From Sutterella sp. (GTDB taxonomy: Bacteria; Pseudomonadota; Gammaproteobacteria; Burkholderiales; Burkholderiaceae_F): a stretch of DNA of 28,819 nt. How positions within the stretch are numbered: the stretch's first letter is position 1; every line of letters starts with the position of its first letter. The translations under genes were made by a program, and so were the position numbers. Under the pieces are notes generated by a model, which saw only the letters and a program-made list of their open reading frames with translations, ran no database searches and had not been told where the DNA came from. Below, in pieces: positions 8,601-14,673 of this stretch. The DNA lies in the NCBI GenBank assembly GCA_020025955.1, contig JAHHRF010000020.1, positions 1 through 28,819 on the forward strand. The letters run 5' to 3'.

Positions 8601-9810
8601 TTACAGGGGAGTGCGTTTTACGTAACGCGTCCGCCGTTTCGCGGATTTCACGTTCCCCCGGCAAAAAGACCAAAATGTCCCCGCGCCCCGCCATTTCTAA
8701 TTCATGGCACGCGGCATCAATCGCGTCCGTGAGCGTCTTGTCGTCCGTTTCATCGGCGTCAGCCATCGGGCGATAACGGATTTCCACGGGGTAGGTGCGC
8801 CCCGACACTTGCGCAATGGGAGCCGCTCGTCCTTGGTGGGCAAAGTGCTCGGCAAAGCGGTTCGCGTCAATCGTGGCGGAGGTGATAATCACCTTCAAAT
8901 CTTTGCGTTTCGCTAAGAGCTGCTTTAAGTAGCCCAACAAAAAGTCAATGTTGAGGCTACGCTCATGCGCTTCGTCGATGATGATGGTGTCGTACTGCTT
9001 TAATAACGGATCGTGCTGGGTTTCCGCGAGCAAAATCCCGTCCGTCATGAGTTTGATGGTGGCCCCTGGCGACGTTTTATCGGTAAAACGCACCTTGTAG
9101 CCAACGACCTCGCCCGGCTCCGTTTTGAGTTCTTCGGCAATGCGCTTTGCAATGGAAGTGGCGGCAATACGGCGCGGCTGCGTATGCGCAATGCGACCCG
9201 TTTCACCGCGTCCCGCCATTAAGGCGATTTTCGGCAACTGCGTCGTTTTCCCCGAGCCCGTTTCCCCACAGATGATGACGACACGGTTATCGCGAATGAG
9301 CTTCACGAGTTCGTCCCCCTGCTCTGAGACAGGGAGCCCCGGCATTAAGGTCACCTTCCCAATGGGGTTACGCTTCTCTAACCAGGTCATGCGCTCTTGA
9401 CGAGCCACTTGGGCTTTCTTCAAGGTGGCCCCCAAGGCGCCCATCGGCGATGCGGGCTTTTTCGAGGGACTTTGAGGCTTACGCGCTTTCGCTTTCGAGG
9501 TTGCGCGCACTTCCGTCTGGGGACGGGGCGCCGCCTTCACCTCTGCTCGACGAGCGGGGGCTTTTTTGGACTTTGCCTGAGCCTGGACTTTTTCTTCTGC
9601 CTCTTTTTGAGCACGCACGCGTGCGGCACGCGCTTCCTCTGCCTTCAGGGCTTCGGCCTGTTCGCGCAAACGGGCTTCACGCTTTTGACGAATACGCGCT
9701 TCTTCCACTTCACGGCGCGCTTTTTCATCGCGTTGACGGCGATCCGTCACCACCTCTTCGACTTCCGATTTAACTTTTTGAAAAGCGGCAAATAATGCGC
9801 GATTACTCAT
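5605..9810 (-). CDS. hrpA: ATP-dependent RNA helicase HrpA (DEAH box)
   Basis: This is a very large DEAH-box helicase. HrpA acts on RNA and, in E. coli, rescues stalled ribosomes. Counting from the ATG at 9810 (1401 residues): Walker A GETGSGKT at about 182-189, DEAH at 279-282, SAT at 311-313, the helicase C-terminal motif QRAGRCGR further on, then the HA2/OB-fold region and the long C-terminal region particular to HrpA. Residues 1-150 form an Ala/Arg/Lys/Glu-rich, probably coiled-coil and then disordered basic extension. It is clearly longer than the E. coli N-terminus. The frame can be extended 29 codons to a TTG at 9897. That start has no ribosome site and runs into the yggX promoter region, so I prefer the ATG at 9810, although its ribosome site (TAGAG) is also weak. 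The gene is divergent from yggX. Confidence 0.95.
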   Translation of the reverse strand: MSNRALFAAFQKVKSEVEEVVTDRRQRDEKARREVEEARIRQKREARLREQAEALKAEEARAARVRAQKEAEEKVQAQAKSKKAPARRAEVKAAPRPQTEVRATSKAKARKPQSPSKKPASPMGALGATLKKAQVARQERMTWLEKRNPIGKVTLMPGLPVSEQGDELVKLIRDNRVVIICGETGSGKTTQLPKIALMAGRGETGRIAHTQPRRIAATSIAKRIAEELKTEPGEVVGYKVRFTDKTSPGATIKLMTDGILLAETQHDPLLKQYDTIIIDEAHERSLNIDFLLGYLKQLLAKRKDLKVIITSATIDANRFAEHFAHQGRAAPIAQVSGRTYPVEIRYRPMADADETDDKTLTDAIDAACHELEMAGRGDILVFLPGEREIRETADALRKTHSPVTTEILPLFARLSAADQERVFKPGAKRRIVLATNVAETSITVPGIRFVVDTGLARVNRYSYRNKVEQLQIEPVSQAAANQRAGRCGRVADGICIRLYDENDFNRRDEFTDPEILRSNLAAVILRAASLKLGDVRSFPFVTAPTPRAISDGYALLNELDAMDDDGRLTKIGRELATLPVDPRLGRMLLAGHHRDALDEVLIIASGLSIQDPRERPLDQQQAADEAHKKLADEHSDFMSYVKLWRWVDQAFANKESNRKLEAELHRRFLSVRRLREWRDVYRQLKRMTEDLGWRVNTTPATSEAVHRSLLAGLLGNIGSKAVNADYKAPPYLGARGIKFWLWPGSIRAKKGGRFVMAAELIDTTRLYARCVAEVDAEWIEAEAGSLLKKHRNDPRWEKRRGEVTASEKGTLYGITLYTDRRVSLAKHDPVLARELFIRGALVEGELENPPAFLRHNARLMRDIEEMEHKTRRPDVLVDDELIFQFYNERLPQDVATAAGLKAWIKAHPSVNRAQGEGTLFMEKADLMRREATDAANTYFPKTLTMAGVEMALTYHFEPGSPRDGVTATVPLFALNQLDPLRAQWLVPGMVKEKAALLLKSLPQKIRRHCVPLPNYAEGFYARVEAHFPPQEGFLEVLARDVRENRPVDCRVSDFKPEGLPAHLILNFKVVDEDGRQLAMGRNLAQLKAELGAEAQEAFKSVAEEDALTGDFDDEITGWTFGELPELMEINRNGQTLIGHPALVDKGEHCAIEVFDDPEEAKAEHRSGLLRLYRIALKEQVRFIERSLKDLGRLQMQAQMVPGLDKSFASGTSLTNEVVDCTLSASALVEPWPTSAQTFSARREDVKERLSLLAGEVARLLVEIVTEAAPIVGKLKRLSDEKSLVDDVLGELHALFPKGFLKTVPLDQLRHYPRYLKALNYRLDRYRDEPERDASRQAEVNRLETLWRRQMQARKGKEDEALTRFFWLLRELRVSLFAQQLRTPMPVSVKRLERVWQAMSRL

Positions 9811-9892
9811 CTCTAGAATCGATACCCAATTGAGGTCAGGCTGAACCCGACCGTAAGAAACGTGACCACCGTCGTAGGAAGGAAAAGACGGG

Positions 9893-9898
9893 TACAAT
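9893..9898 (+). promoter_or_regulatory. Candidate -10 element for yggX
   Basis: TACAAT occurs 61 bases before the yggX ATG. The -35 region 17 bases upstream is weak. The downstream leader contains a small hairpin (9912-9929). Confidence 0.35.
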
Positions 9899-9911
9899 GG
9901 TGCATAGCATC

Positions 9912-9929
9912 AAGGGGCCGACGCCCCTT
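9912..9929 (+). promoter_or_regulatory. Leader hairpin upstream of yggX
   Basis: AAGGGGC and GCCCCTT pair perfectly around a CGAC loop and are followed by TTAT. The shape resembles a minimal terminator or attenuator inside the yggX leader. The U-tract is short and interrupted, so strong termination is doubtful. Confidence 0.4.
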
Positions 9930-9959
9930 TTATCCGAATTTTCAATCGAGGAGTTCTCT

Positions 9960-10232
9960 ATGAGCCGCACTGTCCATTGCGTCAAACTCAACAAAGAAGC
10001 TGAAGGCTTGGTCTATCCCCCGTTCCCGGGCGAATTAGGCAAGCGTATTTGGCTCAATGTCAGCCAGGAAGCCTGGGCTGAATGGACCCGATTGCAAACG
10101 ATGATGGTCAATGAATACGGTTTAAATTTGGCCGACTTGGCCGCGCGTCAGCACTTGCAAAAGCAGTGCGAACGTTATTTCTTCGGGGAAGGCGTTGAAA
10201 TGCCAGAAGGCTATACGCCGGTCGCCCAGTAA
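9960..10232 (+). CDS. yggX: YggX family Fe(2+)-trafficking protein
   Basis: This is a 90-residue cytosolic protein of the YggX family, linked to protecting Fe-S clusters from oxidative damage and handling labile Fe(II). Family features are the N-terminal TVHCVKL with the conserved cysteine C7, YPPFPGELGKRI, the QTMMVNEYGLNLADL block, and a C-terminal RYFFGEG. The ATG at 9960 is supported by GAGGAG about 6 bases upstream. An in-frame ATG at 9897 would add 21 residues not typical of the family and is rejected. Confidence 0.96.
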   Translation: MSRTVHCVKLNKEAEGLVYPPFPGELGKRIWLNVSQEAWAEWTRLQTMMVNEYGLNLADLAARQHLQKQCERYFFGEGVEMPEGYTPVAQ

Positions 10233-10254
10233 CGAGATTCGTCCCGTTCAAAAC

Positions 10255-10301
10255 AAAAAGGAACGTCCTTGGGGATTCGACTCCCAAGGGCGTTCTTTTT
10301 T
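10255..10301. terminator. Shared bidirectional terminator (yggX / rpiA)
   Basis: A long imperfect stem begins AAAAAGGAACG...CCTTGGG and returns CCCAAGGGCGTTC followed by TTTTTT. On the minus strand it also ends in a T-rich tract (TTTTTGTTTT). It lies between the convergent yggX and rpiA genes. A second 7-bp hairpin (10305-10326) lies on the rpiA side. Confidence 0.88.
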
Positions 10302-10344
10302 GTTGGGGGCACCGCTTGATGCCCCCACTCGTGCGTTGAGTCCC

Positions 10345-11007
10345 TTAGCGGGTAAAGGTCTTGACGCCCTCGTTCGTGCCCAAAAGAAGGACATCCGCCC
10401 CGCGCTCCGCAAAGAGCCCCACGGTGACGACCCCCGGCCAGCTGTTGATTTCGCGCTCAAGGATTTCGGGTTCGAGAATTTCTAAACCACGGGCATCCAA
10501 AATGTGGCACTGGTTGTCGGTGACAAAGTCGCGCAACGTCACCTCTGCCCCAAAGGCTTCTAAACGGGCCTTAATGGCGCGAGCGGCCATCGGGATGACT
10601 TCCACGGGCAAGGGGAAGTTCCCCAAAATACCCACCTTCTTCGATTCGTCCGCAATGCAAACGAAGCGCTTGGAGATCGACGCCACAATCTTTTCGCGGG
10701 TAAGCGCACCGCCCCCACCCTTAATCATGGAGTAGCGCGGATCGATTTCATCGGCCCCGTCCACATAGACGCCGATCTCGTCGACTTCATTCATGTCGAG
10801 CACTTTAAAGCCTAAGGCTTCTAAGCGAACGGTGGAGCGCTCGCTCGAGGACACACAGGCCGGAATCTTTTCGCGAATCGTGGGCAGTAAGTCAATGAAT
10901 TGGTCCACCGTGGACCCCGTCCCTACGCCTAAAATCTTGCCGTCTTCTACGTACGCCAAGGCTTCACGAGCGACTTCGCGTTTCAATTCCGTTTGCGTCA
11001 ATGCCAT
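10345..11007 (-). CDS. rpiA: Ribose-5-phosphate isomerase A
   Basis: It interconverts ribose-5-phosphate and ribulose-5-phosphate in the pentose phosphate pathway (cytosol). The length, 220 residues, is exactly typical. Diagnostic motifs are GTGST (29-33, phosphate binding), DGADE (83-87) and KGGGGALTREK (96-106), which includes the catalytic glutamate. A good ribosome-binding site (GAAAGGA on the minus strand, 11024-11018) precedes the ATG. It lies downstream of the allH-like gene on the same strand, across a 126-base gap with no clear terminator, so read-through from allH is possible. Confidence 0.97.
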   Translation of the reverse strand: MALTQTELKREVAREALAYVEDGKILGVGTGSTVDQFIDLLPTIREKIPACVSSSERSTVRLEALGFKVLDMNEVDEIGVYVDGADEIDPRYSMIKGGGGALTREKIVASISKRFVCIADESKKVGILGNFPLPVEVIPMAARAIKARLEAFGAEVTLRDFVTDNQCHILDARGLEILEPEILEREINSWPGVVTVGLFAERGADVLLLGTNEGVKTFTR

Positions 11008-11133
11008 AACTAGGGTGTCCTTTCTCTGTTTTCGATTTAAAGGGAAGCAATAGGAAGCCCTCGCCCCCGTCCTCCCTTTGGAGGGTAAGGCGTTATTTTA
11101 TCGACATTTCACCCGCCTGTCCTCCCTGAGGCC

Positions 11134-11961
11134 TCAAGAAGCCTTGGGGGCAATAGCGTTTAACACCACCCCCATTCCCGTCACGGCGTCTACCCCAGAG
11201 GTCGCGCCATGACGCAAAAAGCGATTGAGTGCCCCGGTGAGCTGAAGCGGTGAGCGGGGATGCACTAAGGCCTCTAACAGGCTCAATACGTGGCTCGAAA
11301 ATTGATTCGTTAACGCTGCACGCAAATACTGGGTGGACGTGGTCGTGGTGAGGTGATCGAATTCAGCCTCCAAATGCGCCAGCACTCGGAGTCGCGCCTG
11401 TGCGCCAGGCATCAACGTCATTCGGTGCCAGAGCGCCATCGCCCCGGTGAGGAAATCATCCCCTGAGGGCGTGGAGCCAGACCCCCGCCCAATAAAGAAA
11501 CGAAAGGCCCGGTCCAAGTCTGCGTCTGAAGCGTCCACCGTCGGATCAAACACCCACCATGGATAGGGCTGACGCTTAAGGGCAATGTGGGCGCCCAACC
11601 CCGTTTGCTTGGAAGCAAGCCACGCGTTGAGAATTCGGTACGCCTCAGGGTTCACGTTAAAGGTGGGGCTCGTGGGGCGCGTAAGGTCAAAGCGAAGGCT
11701 TCGTTTAACGCTCAGCCCGATTGGCGCGTCCCCGGAGGTGAACGTCACCCTTTGCCGCGCTTGAATAAAGGCGAGCCCTGAGGCGTCCACAATGAGGGAG
11801 CCCGGCAGCAACCCACGGGCAATGCGCCCGACAAAGCGTGAGGTGCCCCCTAATTCAATGAGCGCCCCGTGTGGGTAGCGTGCGAGCACCAGCGCCTCCA
11901 CCACGCCTCGTGGCGTCATTAAGTCTTTTTCCAGCGTTTTGTCGTAAGCCAAGACACGCAT
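11134..11961 (-). CDS. allH: DUF2877 protein, AllH-like oxamate carbamoyltransferase subunit
   Basis: This 275-residue protein matches the DUF2877 family, whose E. coli member AllH (formerly YlbF) is one of three subunits of oxamate carbamoyltransferase. Shared blocks are GSGSTPSGDDFLTG (160-173; compare GLTPSHDD in YlbF), TTTTSTQYLRAA (205-216) and HGATSGVDA (251-259). No membrane segment or signal peptide is seen. The partners AllF and AllG are encoded 4-7 kb away on the other strand, and this gene diverges from the carbamate kinase gene. In E. coli, allF, allG and allH are contiguous, so this arrangement is unusual. I prefer the ATG at 11961. An upstream TTG (11985) would add 8 residues and has a GAGAGG sequence before it. 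The family assignment is strong; the activity is inferred. Confidence 0.85.
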   Translation of the reverse strand: MRVLAYDKTLEKDLMTPRGVVEALVLARYPHGALIELGGTSRFVGRIARGLLPGSLIVDASGLAFIQARQRVTFTSGDAPIGLSVKRSLRFDLTRPTSPTFNVNPEAYRILNAWLASKQTGLGAHIALKRQPYPWWVFDPTVDASDADLDRAFRFFIGRGSGSTPSGDDFLTGAMALWHRMTLMPGAQARLRVLAHLEAEFDHLTTTTSTQYLRAALTNQFSSHVLSLLEALVHPRSPLQLTGALNRFLRHGATSGVDAVTGMGVVLNAIAPKAS

Positions 11962-12075
11962 AGCGGTTACCCACGGTAGATTCAAAACGAGACGCCTCTC
12001 AACCCTGACCTACCCCATCGGACTAGGGCGTTATCGTCCCACTTTCCTGTACGATTAAGCGTAACACGAGGGCGC

Positions 12076-12105
12076 TTGAGTCATTGGTCGATATTTTTTG
12101 ATAAT
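12076..12105 (+). promoter_or_regulatory. Candidate sigma-70 promoter for the carbamate kinase gene
   Basis: TTGAGT (12076-12081) and GATAAT (12100-12105, 5 of 6 matches) are separated by 18 bases; TTT precedes the -10. Transcription would begin near 12112, leaving a leader of about 130 nt. The divergent allH gene starts 115 bases to the left, so a single regulator bound here could control both. Confidence 0.5.
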
Positions 12106-12173
12106 CCCCACCTCTTCGCCCCAGAAACTTTCAAAATTTCCAAGCCTGCGCTTTCTTAGCATTGAACCTAAGG

Positions 12174-12210
12174 AGGGCTTTGGGCCGCTTGGACCCGTGC
12201 TTTAAGCCCT
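12174..12210 (+). promoter_or_regulatory. Structured leader of the carbamate kinase mRNA
   Basis: AGGGCTT (12174-12180) pairs with AAGCCCT (12204-12210). Inside, GGGCC (12182-12186) pairs with GG-A-CCC (12191-12196) around a GCTT loop. The 5' arm overlaps an AAGGAGG sequence (12170-12176) that resembles a ribosome-binding site but has no convincing short ORF after it. The hairpin ends 18 bases before the real ribosome site. Function is unknown; it matches no riboswitch class I recognise. Confidence 0.35.
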
Positions 12211-12240
12211 ACGCTACGCATCCATTAAAAGGAGAATGCT

Positions 12241-13167
12241 ATGAAACTCGTTGTTACGCTCGGGGGCAATGCCCTGCTTCGTCGTGGCGAAGCCATGACG
12301 GCGCAAACGCAAATCAAAAACGTGCGTTTAGCCTGCGAGGCGCTGGAAGTGATTGCACGCGATCACACCTTGGTTTTGGGCCACGGCAATGGGCCGCAAG
12401 TCGGTCTGATTGCGCTACAAAACGAAGCCTATGGGGAACATGTCAAACCCTACCCCTTCGACATTCTGGGTGCCGAAAGTCAGGCCATGGTGGGGTACCT
12501 CTTTATGCAGGAATTGCGTAATGCCTTAGCGGGCAAAGACGTCGCCTGCGTGGTTACCCAATCCGTGGTGAGCGACACCGATCCCGCCTTTAGTAACCCG
12601 ACAAAATTCATTGGTCCCGTCTACGATGAGGCCACGGCCAAACACTTAGCCCAAGAAAACCACTGGGTCGTCAAACCCGACGGCCAGTACTGGCGCCGTG
12701 TTGTGCCCAGCCCCAAACCCCAACGCATTGTCGAAATCGAATCCATTCGTACGTTAACGGAGGCGGGCGTCATCGTCATTAGTGGCGGGGGCGGCGGGGT
12801 GCCGGTCTTAGAAAAGGACGGGAAACTCACAGGCGTCGAAGCGGTCATTGACAAGGACTTCTGCTGCAGCCTCTTGGCGCAGGATTTAAATGCTGACGGC
12901 TTAGTGATTGCCACGGATGTGCCCGGCGTCTTTGTGAACTGGGGGACGCCAGAACAAAAACAAGTCAAAGAAGCCTCGCCTGAGCAACTGCTCGCGATGG
13001 GCTTTGCGGCGGGCTCCATGGGTCCGAAAGTGTTGGCTGCGTGCGAATTCGTTCAAAAGACGGGCAACCGTGCCGCCATCGGCGCCTTGGAAGACATTGA
13101 GGCCATCGTCAAAGGGGAAGCGGGCACCCAAATTGTGCCCACTGCCGCGGCCCTGACCTTCTACTAG
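12241..13167 (+). CDS. Carbamate kinase (AllK/ArcC type)
   Basis: It transfers phosphate between carbamoyl phosphate and ADP, yielding ATP, CO2 and ammonia. The 308-residue length is typical of the amino-acid-kinase-fold family. Motifs are TLGGNALL (6-13), LGHGNGPQVG (46-55), FDILGAESQAMVGY (73-86), SGGGGGVPV and the late ATDVPGV block. AAGGAG at 12229-12234 supports the ATG. No arginine deiminase or ornithine carbamoyltransferase gene lies nearby. The carbamoyl phosphate is therefore more likely supplied by the AllFGH-type transferase encoded around it, which would make this the AllK equivalent. The name arcC would also be defensible on sequence alone. It is probably transcribed from the promoter near 12076-12105. 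Confidence 0.95.
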   Translation: MKLVVTLGGNALLRRGEAMTAQTQIKNVRLACEALEVIARDHTLVLGHGNGPQVGLIALQNEAYGEHVKPYPFDILGAESQAMVGYLFMQELRNALAGKDVACVVTQSVVSDTDPAFSNPTKFIGPVYDEATAKHLAQENHWVVKPDGQYWRRVVPSPKPQRIVEIESIRTLTEAGVIVISGGGGGVPVLEKDGKLTGVEAVIDKDFCCSLLAQDLNADGLVIATDVPGVFVNWGTPEQKQVKEASPEQLLAMGFAAGSMGPKVLAACEFVQKTGNRAAIGALEDIEAIVKGEAGTQIVPTAAALTFY

Positions 13168-13202
13168 GTCACACCCTTACGGGTAACCGACAGAGTTTAA
13201 AA

Positions 13203-13253
13203 AATCCTTTGAAAATCAAAAGGGGATTGATTTGAAAGCTTTTAGCAATCCCC
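13203..13253 (+). promoter_or_regulatory. Two competing hairpins before the first MFS gene
   Basis: AATCCTTT (13203-13210) can pair with AGGGGATT (13221-13228; includes two G-U pairs). Alternatively GGGGATTG (13222-13229) can pair with CAATCCCC (13246-13253), a perfect 8-bp stem. The two structures share one strand and exclude each other. Neither is followed by a T-tract. This could be an RNA switch or simply chance; it is about 100 bases before the MFS start. Confidence 0.3.
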
Positions 13254-13354
13254 CACGCCCTTATTTCTACACTAGCTTTAAAAGTGGCGCATTTTCATAA
13301 GTTCAAACTCGTCGCTTCCCTCTAAACCTCCAATTCTGACTTTTGGAGTTTGCT

Positions 13355-14554
13355 ATGACCGAAATCAGCAACAACAAACAAGGAACGAGCTGGAAAGTCG
13401 CCGTGCTCTTCTTTTTCCTGGGGTGGATTTTCATTTATGCGGACCGCATGATCTTAAACCCCGTCCAGACGCTCATCCGAAGTGACTTCGGGCTGGATAA
13501 CGCTCAAGTGGGCTTAATCAGTAGTGTCTTCTTCTTGGTCTATACCTTGCTTCAAGTCCCCTCGGGGATTCTGGGCGACAAGTTTGGTAAAGCCAAAATC
13601 ATCGCCATCGGCTTTGCCATCTTCGGGCTCTTTACGGGCATCACCGGGATGGTGGGCTCCTTCGGGATCTTGCTCTTAGTGCGCGCTATGGTGGGCTTTG
13701 GGCAGGGCTTCTACTACGGGCCCCAGTACGGGCTCTCTTCGGAATTGATTCCGACGAAGTACCGCACCCTCGGGAGCGCCGTGATTAATTCGGGGCAGGC
13801 CTTCGGGATCACCTTGGGGTTAGTGGCCTCGAGCTACCTCGCCATCGACTTGGATGGTGGCTGGCAGCTTCCCTTCTACGTCTTTGCCATTCCGACCTTG
13901 TTGGTGGGCTTGGGGATCTGGATCTTTGTGAAAGAACCCAAGGACACGGCGGTGACGAGCAACCAGCCCAAGGCGCGCATTGGGGACTTGTTAAAGAACC
14001 GCAACTTAGTGCTCACGTACGTGTTGGTGTTCTGCAGCCTCTACGGGTTCTTCGTGATGGTGACGTGGCTCCCCGTCTACTTAGAAGAAGTGCGTCACAT
14101 TGCACGCTCTGACACGGGCTTTGTCTCCTCCTTGGTCGCGTGGACCTCGATTCCGGCCGCCCTCTTCTATGGGTTTATGTCGGACAAGATCGGCAAGCGT
14201 CGCCCGGTGATCTTCTGCATCATGCCCTTAGCCGCGTTGAGCATCATTCTCTTGATGACGACCGATAGCAAGGAAATCATGATGGTCTCGTTGGTGTGCT
14301 ACGGGTTATTTGGGAAACTCGCCACTGACCCCTTGTTGATCGCCTTGGTGGCCGACAACACGCCGCGCAATCAGCTCTCCACGGCCTTTGGGATCTTCAA
14401 CTTCGTGGGGATGTGTTCGGCCATTATTGCCCCGTACGCAACGGGCTGGTTACGTGACACGTCCGGGTCTTGGAATTCTGGGTTCTACGTCTCCGTTGGG
14501 CTGCTCGCCATCGGGATTCTCGCGACCCTCATGATCCGCGAAAAACAAAAATAA
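13355..14554 (+). CDS. MFS transporter (first of tandem pair)
   Basis: This is a 399-residue major facilitator protein of the inner membrane with about twelve hydrophobic helices. The loop 2-3 signature is recognisable (PSGILGDKFGKAK). It resembles anion:cation-symporter-type MFS carriers of organic acids; the substrate is not readable from sequence. The ATG at 13355 is preceded by TTGGAG (13344-13349). A TTG four codons upstream lies within that ribosome site and is rejected. The next gene encodes a close paralogue. Flanking oxamate carbamoyltransferase and carbamate kinase genes suggest oxalurate, oxamate or a related ureido acid as substrate (inference). It ends in its own terminator. Confidence 0.9.
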   Translation: MTEISNNKQGTSWKVAVLFFFLGWIFIYADRMILNPVQTLIRSDFGLDNAQVGLISSVFFLVYTLLQVPSGILGDKFGKAKIIAIGFAIFGLFTGITGMVGSFGILLLVRAMVGFGQGFYYGPQYGLSSELIPTKYRTLGSAVINSGQAFGITLGLVASSYLAIDLDGGWQLPFYVFAIPTLLVGLGIWIFVKEPKDTAVTSNQPKARIGDLLKNRNLVLTYVLVFCSLYGFFVMVTWLPVYLEEVRHIARSDTGFVSSLVAWTSIPAALFYGFMSDKIGKRRPVIFCIMPLAALSIILLMTTDSKEIMMVSLVCYGLFGKLATDPLLIALVADNTPRNQLSTAFGIFNFVGMCSAIIAPYATGWLRDTSGSWNSGFYVSVGLLAIGILATLMIREKQK

Positions 14555-14588
14555 TGGGTTCGCTCATCATGCTATAACCCACACATTA

Positions 14589-14633
14589 GACGGAGGAGAC
14601 CCCTGAGTTTTAGGACTCAGCCTCCTCCGTTTT
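14589..14633 (+). terminator. Rho-independent terminator after the first MFS gene
   Basis: ACGGAGGAG (14589-14597) pairs with CTCCTCCGT (14621-14629), with an inner CTGAGT/ACTCAG stem, and is followed by TTTT. It separates the two MFS genes into different transcription units, or at least reduces read-through. Confidence 0.88.
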
Positions 14634-14673
14634 TGCCCTTTTCTCCCTCGCTCAACATCGATGGGGAGGTTCT

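Noticed and set aside
9897..9959. Longer YggX starting at the ATG at 9897
   Set aside because: The extra 21 residues are not family-like and the hairpin lies within them; the ATG at 9960 has GAGGAG.
12241..13167. Arginine deiminase pathway carbamate kinase
   Set aside because: No arginine deiminase, ornithine carbamoyltransferase or arginine/ornithine exchanger gene nearby; the allFGH neighbours give a better source of carbamoyl phosphate.
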